64,000 nt of DNA. It comes from an uncultured Roseburia sp. Its GTDB lineage: Bacteria > Bacillota > Clostridia > Lachnospirales > Lachnospiraceae. Positions 57,125 to 64,000 of the stretch are shown here, piece after piece (position 1 is the stretch's first letter; the number at the start of each line of letters is the position of its first letter). The stretch lies in the NCBI GenBank assembly GCA_947567625.1, contig CANONN010000005.1, positions 18,032 through 82,031 of the forward strand, in the 5' to 3' direction. A program made the translations under genes and the position numbers. The notes beneath the pieces were generated by a model. That model was not told the DNA's origin, made no database searches, and saw only the letters and a list, made by a program, of their open reading frames with translations.

Positions 57125-59317
57125 ATGATTTACCAGTTTAAAAATTATCAGCCGCCCGAAATCTTACATGGCCATCTCAATCTCGGCGGCAGCAACCCGG
57201 CCGGAGAGCGGATTGATGTCAACAGCCTGTATGTCGAGCGAGGGGGAAAACCCTGGATTGCGGTCATGGGAGAGATTCACTATGTGCGCTGTAGACGCGA
57301 AAAATGGAGAGAAATCCTCTGCAAAATGAAAGCCGGCGGCATACGGGTGATCGCCACTTACGCGTTTTGGATTTACCATGAGGAGGAAGAGGGCATCTTT
57401 GACTTCGCGGGAGCCCGGGATGTGCGCGCTTTCGTACAGCTCTGCGGCGAGCTCGGGCTTGACGTTGTCATGCGCGTGGGTCCGTGGTGCCACGGCGAGG
57501 TGAGAAACGGCGGTTTCCCGGACTGGCTTTTAAAAAAGCCGTATCCGCTGCGGGAAGTAAACGACGAATTTCTCGGCGTCACAAAGCGGTGGTTTCAGGC
57601 GCTTGCGGCGCAGCTTGCGGGCCTTTATTACAAGGATGGCGGCAGCATCATTGCCGTACAGATAGAAAATGAATATGTCGACAATGCCGATTACCTCTAC
57701 GCAGTCAAGCAGCTTGCGATCGAGTGCGGCATGATCGCGCCGCTTTATACGGTGACGGGCTGGAACCGTGCGTCGGGGGCTAAGATTCCGGTGGACGAGG
57801 TGCTGCCGCTGTTCGGCGGCTACTGCGATGCGCCGTGGGATAGCAGCGTCAAAAAACTGCCGCCGTCGTCCCACTATTTTTTTACCGGGGTGCGCAACGA
57901 CTCTTCGATCGGAAAAGATCTGATTGCGGCAGGCGAAGAGGAGGACGGCTGGCGGCTGCCCTACGAGCGCTATCCGCATGCGACCTGTGAGCTTGGCGGC
58001 GGCCTCGAGTCGACCTATCTGCGCCGCTATCAGATCAAAGGGATGGATATTTATACGGTCGCGCTGATTAAGCTCTGCGAGGGGACCAATCTGATCGGGT
58101 ATTATATGTATTACGGCGGCGTCAACCTGCTCGGCAAGCGCTCTACCCTGCAGGAATCGAAAGCGACGGGATATCCCAACGACTATCCGATTCTCTCGTA
58201 TGATTTTGAGGCGCCGCTCTCCATGTACGGCGAGGTGCGGGAGCATTACCGCCTGCTCAATCTCTTGCATCTGTTTGTGGAAGATTTCGGGGAGATGCTG
58301 GCGGCCATGAGTTTTGTCCCGGCAGCGGAAGCGGTCGGCCGCGACGATAGGAAGAGTCTGCGCTATGCGATGCGCACCGACGGGAAGCGGGGCTTTGTGT
58401 TTGTCAGCCATTATCAGCGCCTGGATGCGCTGGAGGATGTGAAGGATGTCGTGCTTGCGCCGCTTGACGTGACATTCCCGGCGATTGATGTGAAGGGCGA
58501 TACGGCCTTTTTCTTTCCGGTACACATGCCGCTTGGCAGCATGGATTTGGCCTGGGCGACCGCACAGCCGCTTTGCCGTATGAGAAATACATACTTTTTT
58601 GTGGAACAGCCGGGCATCGCGCCGCAGTACTGTGTGGACGGAAGGCTGATTGACGCCACAGCGGGCAGGGCGCATGGATATGTCATCGGTGATTGCTGCC
58701 TGGTTACGCTGACACAGGAGGAAGCCTTGTACACAAGACGCCTTGCGGGCGCGCTCTATATCGGCGATCACTGCGATCTCTACTGGCAGGACGATACCCT
58801 GCGCGCGGTGCAGGCGGGAAGCCAGAGAGCTTACCGATTCCGGCAGGAAATATGGGCGGATGGCGAACGGGGAACGGACAGGGAAATGCCGACGGATGGC
58901 GAACGGGGAACGGACAGGGAAATGCCGACGGATAGCGGTTTTGGCGTCTGCCGTGTGATCTATGAGGAAATCTGTCTGGAAAATCCGATAGAGGATGCGA
59001 CCTGTGTGCTGGCGGCGATAGAGGAAGCGCCGTTTGCCGTGCCGCGGGAGCTGCTGGCGGAATTTTATTACGGCGGTGAAAATACGTTACAGTGGTATCG
59101 GCTCGAAGTGACGGGGACGACGGGATATGTGACAATAGACCTGCCCTGTGACGTGATGCAGGTCTATGCGGATGAAACGCTGCTCATAGACGAGTTTTAC
59201 CGCGGGGCGCCGCTTCGGGTGCCGGCAGAGCAGCTATTGGGCAGGGACTGCTATCTGCTGGCCTCCGCGTGGAAAGACGGCGGTTACCGGGAATACGATG
59301 CGTCCGACTTGCGGTAG
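57125..59317 (+). CDS. GH35 beta-galactosidase-like glycoside hydrolase
   Basis: 730 residues from ATG 57125 (AATGAGG with 6-base spacing; the ATG at 57113 overlaps the RBS). No signal peptide. GH35 marks are G-E-I-H-Y-V-R, P-W-C-H-G-E-V-R-N-G-G-F-P-D-W-L, acid/base E183 in Q-I-E-N-E-Y, and probable nucleophile E289 in T-C-E-L-G-G-G. The C-terminal beta domains carry a tandem 12-residue duplication (about residues 579-602). It cleaves terminal beta-galactosyl residues in the cytoplasm. Its 3' end overlaps the convergent AraC gene. Confidence 0.9.
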   Translation: MIYQFKNYQPPEILHGHLNLGGSNPAGERIDVNSLYVERGGKPWIAVMGEIHYVRCRREKWREILCKMKAGGIRVIATYAFWIYHEEEEGIFDFAGARDVRAFVQLCGELGLDVVMRVGPWCHGEVRNGGFPDWLLKKPYPLREVNDEFLGVTKRWFQALAAQLAGLYYKDGGSIIAVQIENEYVDNADYLYAVKQLAIECGMIAPLYTVTGWNRASGAKIPVDEVLPLFGGYCDAPWDSSVKKLPPSSHYFFTGVRNDSSIGKDLIAAGEEEDGWRLPYERYPHATCELGGGLESTYLRRYQIKGMDIYTVALIKLCEGTNLIGYYMYYGGVNLLGKRSTLQESKATGYPNDYPILSYDFEAPLSMYGEVREHYRLLNLLHLFVEDFGEMLAAMSFVPAAEAVGRDDRKSLRYAMRTDGKRGFVFVSHYQRLDALEDVKDVVLAPLDVTFPAIDVKGDTAFFFPVHMPLGSMDLAWATAQPLCRMRNTYFFVEQPGIAPQYCVDGRLIDATAGRAHGYVIGDCCLVTLTQEEALYTRRLAGALYIGDHCDLYWQDDTLRAVQAGSQRAYRFRQEIWADGERGTDREMPTDGERGTDREMPTDSGFGVCRVIYEEICLENPIEDATCVLAAIEEAPFAVPRELLAEFYYGGENTLQWYRLEVTGTTGYVTIDLPCDVMQVYADETLLIDEFYRGAPLRVPAEQLLGRDCYLLASAWKDGGYREYDASDLR
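58859..58930 (+). repeat. Exact tandem duplication, 2 x 36 bp, inside the GH35 gene
   Basis: Two identical 36-base copies (58859-58894 and 58895-58930) encode D-G-E-R-G-T-D-R-E-M-P-T twice. The identity at every base points to a recent in-frame duplication in a surface loop. Confidence 0.95.
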
Positions 59318-60132
59318 GAGACGGGCGTGAACCCGGTTTCCTTTTTGAACGCGGTGCAAAAGGAGCTCTCGGAAGAGAACCCGGTGGAAAAACAGATATC
59401 TTTGATGGTCAGCTCGGTGTTTTTGAGCATATATTTGGCGGTGCTGATACGGTATTGAATCAGATATTCATGGGGCGTGTAGCCGGTTTCTTTTTTGAAG
59501 ACCCGGATAAAATGATAGGGACTGATTGAAGCCTTGGCGGCAAGCTCGTCAAGGCTTAAATTTTCGGCAAAATGCTCCTGTATATGAAAAATAACCTCGC
59601 TGATCACCGATACCTTGGGCGCGTCTTTGGGCGTGTCCGTCAGACAGGCGGTCAGAATGTCCGTCAGATAGCCGGAGAGCGCGGCTTCGCGCACCGGCTG
59701 GCTGCGCGAGAAAACCTGATAAATCTTGGTCAGCTTATCCAACGCCTGAAACGAGTTGCGCAGCGAAAAGATGTTGCCCAGGCGGGCGGCGATCAGATCA
59801 TAGTAGGCCCGCGCCATCGGGCCGTCGAAGTGGCACCAGACACATTCACAGTCGACGGCCGTGTGATAGCCGTGCGGCTGATAGCAGTCCAGCAGAACGA
59901 AGCTTCCGGCGGCAGCGGCCGCCTTTTTGCCGCCATACTCTACCGTCAGCTCGCCGGACATCAGGTAAAGCATCAGAAAACTGTCGTAGGAGCTGCGGAA
60001 CTGCCGGTAACCGCTTTGATAGTAAAAATGCCCGGTGCAGAGCGGATAAAAAAAGGTGGATTCCGCCGTCTGGCTGGGAGAATAAATATAATAATCTGAA
60101 TCCGGGCGAACATGTGTTTCTTGTGATTTCAT
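59284..60132 (-). CDS. AraC-family transcriptional regulator
   Basis: 282 residues. Cupin-like N-terminal sensor (about 35-130, with L-M-S-G-E-L-T-V-E-Y) and a C-terminal double helix-turn-helix (about 175-278, with F-K-K-E-T-G-Y-T-P-H-E-Y and F-K-K-E-T-G-F-T-P). It is divergent from the DUF5107-TPR gene and convergent with GH35, so it is the likely sugar-responsive regulator of both. Its last 34 bases overlap the end of the GH35 gene. Confidence 0.92.
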   Translation of the reverse strand: MKSQETHVRPDSDYYIYSPSQTAESTFFYPLCTGHFYYQSGYRQFRSSYDSFLMLYLMSGELTVEYGGKKAAAAAGSFVLLDCYQPHGYHTAVDCECVWCHFDGPMARAYYDLIAARLGNIFSLRNSFQALDKLTKIYQVFSRSQPVREAALSGYLTDILTACLTDTPKDAPKVSVISEVIFHIQEHFAENLSLDELAAKASISPYHFIRVFKKETGYTPHEYLIQYRISTAKYMLKNTELTIKDICFSTGFSSESSFCTAFKKETGFTPVSYRKSDASYSR

Positions 60133-60542
60133 GGCTGATTTTTATCCTCATTTCCCTGTGTCTATGTTCAATCGTTATCGAAGGTAAAAGCATACCTAGT
60201 GTCTGTGTGTGCTTGTAATCGAAAGTAAAGCATTTCTATGCTTATAGTTTATAAGAATTATGCGGGGTTGGCAAGTGATTGTTGCGGCAAAAGGGCGGAT
60301 TCCCTGCTATTCGGCACTACTGGCTGCTAACTGCGCAGCAAGTGCGCAGTTGCAGGATGAACTGTTGTCGGATTCTTTGTCTGATTGGCATTCCTGGATT
60401 CCCATATAAACAAGCGCAATTTTTCTAAATAATTGTGCAAAATTCCGTAATGTAATATGGTCTCATCTGTTGTATAGTAGCAGAAAGTGATAATAAAAGC
60501 GTTTGCGGGGACAATACAGAATTTAAATACAAGGAGGATATC
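60133..60542. promoter_or_regulatory. Divergent AraC/DUF5107 control region
   Basis: No gene. AACTGCGCA (60329-60337) and TGCGCAGTT (60343-60351) form a perfect 9-bp inverted repeat around GCAAG, a candidate AraC or repressor site. ATAAAAGCGTTTGCG at 60493-60507 resembles a catabolite-responsive element with two mismatches to the usual consensus. No clear -35/-10 pair stands out for the DUF5107 gene. AAGGAGG at 60532-60538 is its RBS. Confidence 0.45.
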
Positions 60543-63500
60543 ATGTCAGCAGTCAATGTATGGGAAGAAACAGTTGTGATTCCGACTTACGAGATCGGAG
60601 AGCCGGAAAAGAACCCGATGTTTTTGGATAAGCGCGTCTACCAGGGCAGCAGCGGCAAAGTCTATCCTTATCCGACGATCGAAAAGATCAGCGATACCAA
60701 GACAGACAAAGAGTACCGGGCCGTTTATCTGGAAAATGAATATCTGAAAGTTATGGTGCTGCCGGAGCTCGGCGGCAGGATACAGCGCGCCTACGACAAG
60801 ACGAATGATTATGATTTTGTCTATTACAACCATGTGATCAAGCCGGCGCTGGTCGGACTGACGGGTCCCTGGATATCGGGCGGTATCGAATTTAACTGGC
60901 CGCAGCACCACAGGCCGACGACATTTTTGCCGGTCGATCATATTCTTCTCGAGGAGGAGGACGGCAGCAAATCGGTGCTGGTACATGATGTGGATCAGAT
61001 GTACGGCACCAAGGGGATTGCCAGGATTACGCTCTATCCGGGCAAGGCTTATATCGAGATTACAGGCCGGCTCTACAACCGCACGCCGCTGCCGCAGACA
61101 TTTCTCTGGTGGGCCAATCCGGCGGTTCCGGTCAATGACAACACACAGTCGATCTTTCCGCCCGATGTGCACGCGGTGATGGACCACGGAAAGCGCGATG
61201 TCTCGAGATTTCCGATCGCCACGGGCGTATATTATAAAAAAGACTACAGTGCGGGCGTGGATATCTCGCGCTATAAGAATATTCCGGTGCCCACCTCCTA
61301 CATGGCGGAAAAATCAAATTATGATTTTGTGGGCGGCTATGATTATGCGAAAGGGGCAGGGATTTTGCATGTGGCCGACCACCATATCTCGCCGGGCAAA
61401 AAGCAGTGGACCTGGGGCTGCGGCGATTTTGGCAGGGCCTGGGACCGCAATCTCACCGACGAGGACGGCCCTTATGTGGAGCTGATGACCGGCGTGTACA
61501 CCGACAATCAGCCGGATTTTACATGGCTTAAGCCCTTTGAGGAAAAGACCTTTCAACAGTACTTTATGCCCTATAAGGCGGTGGGGCAGGTGAAAAACGC
61601 CACCGTCGACGCGGCGGTCCACATGTCCTTAAAGGACGGACAGGTATCGCTGGTTTTGTATGCGACCAGCGAAAAGGAAGTCACGGTCACATTGACCTTG
61701 GGACAGGAGGTATTGCTGCGGGAGGAGGCTTGGGTTTCCCCGGTCAGGGTATATGAGAAAAACATCCCTGTCACATGCGCGGATGAGACGCTGCTTCGCG
61801 TGGAAGTCTTTGAGGGAGAAAAGCTTCTGGTTTCCTACCAGCCCCAAAAGCAGGAAATCACAAAGCTGCCGGACCCGGCGGAGGCGATCGGCGCCCCGGA
61901 GACGCTTGCCACCAATGAAGAGCTTTACCTGGCCGGACTTCACATCGAGCAGTACCGCCATGCGACGTATCTGCCGGACCCCTATTATCTGGAAGCCCTA
62001 AAGCGCGATCCGGGCGATATCCGGGTCAATAATGCCTACGGCGCGCTTTTGCTGCGCCGCGGCGATTTCGCCGGAGCCAAAAAGTACTGCAAAAAGGCGC
62101 TGGAGCGCATGACGAAGCACAGCCCCAATCCTTACAACAGCGAGGCATACTACAATCTCGGCCTCGCGCAGCTGTATCTGGGCGAGGAGGAAGCGGCGTA
62201 CGACGCATTTTATAAGGCGACCTGGAGCAACGAACAGCAGGAGATGTCGTTTTATTACCTGGCTGTTTTGGACGCTAAGAACGGGCGTTTCGCACATGGA
62301 CTTGAGATGGCACAAAAGGGGCTGATCAAAAATGCCCACAACATCAAGGCGCGGGCGTTAAAAGTCTATCTGCTGCGCAGGCTTGGCATGGAGCAGGAGG
62401 CGAAGCGCTTTGCGGCCGAAAATCTGCGGGTGGACGCGTTTGATTTTGTGAGCGGCTTTGAGCTGGCATGGATGGCGGCGGACAAAGAGGAAAAATTGCG
62501 GCAGATAAACGGGCTCATGCGCGGATTCTGCGAAAATTATCTGATGGCCGCGCGCGATTACGCGGAGTTCGGGGCCTGGGAGGAGGCGCTTTTGGTGCTG
62601 GCCCAGTGTGCGGCCGAGACGCCCATGAAGCTTTATTATGAGGCATATTATCTTGCCAAGTGGGGAGACGGCGACGGGGCGGCCGAAAAAATAAAGCGCG
62701 CGGAGGCGGCGCCAAGCGATTATTGCTTCCCGAATAAGCTGGAGGACATTGCCGTATTGACTTATGCGGTCGAAACGAACGATGCGGGGATGGCGGCGTA
62801 TTATCTCGGAAATCTGTATTATGACAAATTGCAGAGAGAAAAGGCCATTGCGCTCTGGGAGCGTGCGGCGGACGGATGCCCGGCATTTCCGACCGTACAC
62901 CGCAATCTGGCGCTGGCCTATTACAATGAGTGCGGCAGGAAAGAGGAAGCCAAAGACGCACTGGAGCGGGCATTTGCACTTGATACCACAGATGTGAGAG
63001 TCTTTTTGGAGCTCAACCAGCTTTATAAAAAGCTGCGCGTCAGCTATGCGAAGCGGCTGGAAAACTATGAGGCGCACCGTGAAATAATCGGCGGCCGGGA
63101 CGATCTGTTTATTGAGTATATCACGCTCCACAATATGACCGGACAGTATGAGAAGGCGTTCGACCTTATGCAGAGCCGCCGCTTCCACCCGTGGGAAGGC
63201 GGCGAGGGAAAGATAACCACGCAGTATACGCTTGCCCTGGTGCAGATGGCAAAGGGGGCGCTTGCGAAAAAAGATGCGCGGCAGGCGGAGCAATATCTGA
63301 GAAAAGCCCTGGTTTACCCCGAAAATCTTGGCGAGGGTAAGCTGGAGGGCACGAAAGACAACCACATTTATTATCATCTCGGACTGGCGCTTTCCATGCA
63401 GGGAAGAGAGGAGGAGGCAGCGGCGTACTTTGCGGCGGCGGCCGTGGGTACGGACGAACCGGCGGGCATGATGTACTACAATGACCAGCCGGCGGATATG

Positions 63501-63818
63501 ATCTATTACCAGGGGCTTGCCAGGTTAAAACAGGGCAGGGAAGCCGAAGCCAAGGCGAGATTTTACCGCCTGATCGACTACGGCGAGAAACATCTGTGGG
63601 ATGAGGTGAAGATTGAATATTTTGCCGTATCGCTGCCGGAATTTCAGATTTTTAACGAAGATTACACCGTGCGCAACAGGGCGCACTGCTATTACCTGAT
63701 GGCGCTGGGCAGATGGGGGCTGGGCGAATGTGAGACGGCGCGGGAATATTTCGCGAAAGCCTTAGAGCTTGAGCCGTCCCATATGCAGTGCAACATCTAT
63801 TACAGCGAGGTGCAGTAA
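60543..63818 (+). CDS. DUF5107-TPR protein, probable carbohydrate-active
   Basis: 1091 residues, no signal peptide. The first 440 or so residues form the DUF5107 region, with L-P-E-L-G-G-R-I-Q-R-A-Y near 76, G-P-W-I-S-G-G-I-E-F-N-W-P-Q-H-H near 114, and W-W-A-N-P-A-V near 190. This is a galactose-mutarotase-like beta-sandwich as far as motifs suggest. The rest is a long array of tetratricopeptide repeats (about 480-1090), for example Y-N-L-G-L-A-Q-L-Y-L-G and Y-H-L-G-L-A-L-S-M-Q-G. Proteins of this layout sit in glycosidase loci of gut anaerobes. The activity is not known to me. Neighbours suggest a role in galactoside breakdown (inference). Confidence 0.85.
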   Translation: MSAVNVWEETVVIPTYEIGEPEKNPMFLDKRVYQGSSGKVYPYPTIEKISDTKTDKEYRAVYLENEYLKVMVLPELGGRIQRAYDKTNDYDFVYYNHVIKPALVGLTGPWISGGIEFNWPQHHRPTTFLPVDHILLEEEDGSKSVLVHDVDQMYGTKGIARITLYPGKAYIEITGRLYNRTPLPQTFLWWANPAVPVNDNTQSIFPPDVHAVMDHGKRDVSRFPIATGVYYKKDYSAGVDISRYKNIPVPTSYMAEKSNYDFVGGYDYAKGAGILHVADHHISPGKKQWTWGCGDFGRAWDRNLTDEDGPYVELMTGVYTDNQPDFTWLKPFEEKTFQQYFMPYKAVGQVKNATVDAAVHMSLKDGQVSLVLYATSEKEVTVTLTLGQEVLLREEAWVSPVRVYEKNIPVTCADETLLRVEVFEGEKLLVSYQPQKQEITKLPDPAEAIGAPETLATNEELYLAGLHIEQYRHATYLPDPYYLEALKRDPGDIRVNNAYGALLLRRGDFAGAKKYCKKALERMTKHSPNPYNSEAYYNLGLAQLYLGEEEAAYDAFYKATWSNEQQEMSFYYLAVLDAKNGRFAHGLEMAQKGLIKNAHNIKARALKVYLLRRLGMEQEAKRFAAENLRVDAFDFVSGFELAWMAADKEEKLRQINGLMRGFCENYLMAARDYAEFGAWEEALLVLAQCAAETPMKLYYEAYYLAKWGDGDGAAEKIKRAEAAPSDYCFPNKLEDIAVLTYAVETNDAGMAAYYLGNLYYDKLQREKAIALWERAADGCPAFPTVHRNLALAYYNECGRKEEAKDALERAFALDTTDVRVFLELNQLYKKLRVSYAKRLENYEAHREIIGGRDDLFIEYITLHNMTGQYEKAFDLMQSRRFHPWEGGEGKITTQYTLALVQMAKGALAKKDARQAEQYLRKALVYPENLGEGKLEGTKDNHIYYHLGLALSMQGREEEAAAYFAAAAVGTDEPAGMMYYNDQPADMIYYQGLARLKQGREAEAKARFYRLIDYGEKHLWDEVKIEYFAVSLPEFQIFNEDYTVRNRAHCYYLMALGRWGLGECETAREYFAKALELEPSHMQCNIYYSEVQ

Positions 63819-64000
63819 TCGCAGGAAAATACATTTTTTGGCGTGAAACTTAGTACATCTTGGCGAAATGCCCACTGGCATGAGTTTTAGAAGGTAACGA
63901 TTCAGTCATCGGCTTCATAGTTACGGAATCCGGCTCATTGAAAGGTTGTCTTCGACAAAGAGCCGGATTCCCGCTTGGCTAAATATACGCGTTCTTACGG
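63819..64000 (+). other. Right-edge intergenic region with a long hairpin
   Basis: GGAATCCGGCTC (63925-63936) pairs perfectly with GAGCCGGATTCC (63960-63971), with an inner TTGTC/GACAA. There is no T run, so this may be a repeat element or weak terminator of the DUF5107 gene. Nothing else is visible. Confidence 0.5.

Noticed and set aside
57530-58771. 413-codon minus-strand frame
   Set aside because: Antisense shadow of the GH35 gene, whose motifs and RBS are clear.
60493-60507. Confident CcpA site
   Set aside because: Two mismatches to the usual consensus; kept only as a remark within the control region.
62358-63377. 339-codon minus-strand frame
   Set aside because: Antisense shadow within the TPR region of the DUF5107 gene.

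Overview
The window reads as chromosomal DNA from a Gram-positive anaerobe of the class Clostridia, most likely family Lachnospiraceae. The grounds are AGGAGG-type ribosome binding sites with occasional TTG, GTG and CTG starts, a T-box leader on ileS, a VanZ-like protein and small Lachnospiraceae-type membrane proteins, and large secreted Ig-like/repeat-linker enzymes. Genus cannot be fixed by reading alone. Base composition is near 50% GC, with clearly AT-richer patches at 1-970, 51089-52927 and 55030-57100. I found no rRNA, tRNA, CRISPR array, insertion sequence or prophage.

Layout. 1-970: a gene fragment running off the left edge, followed by a small self-contained unit (promoter overlapped by a perfect palindrome, 19-codon ORF, terminator). 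1253-10297: housekeeping genes: pyrE, a VanZ-like membrane protein, a small membrane protein with a CTG start, an M29 aminopeptidase, the purine genes purE-purM-purN-purD, a HAD phosphatase and a DHH phosphoesterase. 10313-16417: ileS (type 2) behind a T-box riboswitch, then glycogen phosphorylase. 16584-24728: a giant secreted repeat protein. 24806-30152: nudC, a MacA/MacB-like ABC export operon preceded by 11-bp-phased direct repeats, and a CarD-like regulator.

30592-48319 and 57125-63818 form two blocks of plant-polysaccharide genes. The first has two very large secreted enzymes with matching lysine-rich Ig-like N-termini and repetitive linkers: an SGNH/CE12-like acetylesterase and a GH115 alpha-glucuronidase. 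Next come an AraC regulator and, divergent from it, a compact signal-less GH115-like gene overlapping a GH42 beta-galactosidase gene. The picture is extracellular deacetylation and glucuronate removal, followed by intracellular cleavage of imported oligosaccharides. The second block has a GH35 beta-galactosidase, a convergent overlapping AraC gene, and a divergent DUF5107-TPR gene. No sugar transporter lies in the window.

48320-57016 is mixed: a DUF4317 gene, two SDR dehydrogenases, an AT-rich secreted protein, a CAP-domain protein, and a two-gene ATPase + HNH nuclease cassette that resembles the Septu (PtuA-PtuB) anti-phage system. A family of structured intergenic elements (TTTGTG...CACAAA, then ATATGCGCA, then an RBS) recurs directly upstream of start codons at 5437-5500, in tandem at 35238-35478, and in a diverged form at 44031-44131.
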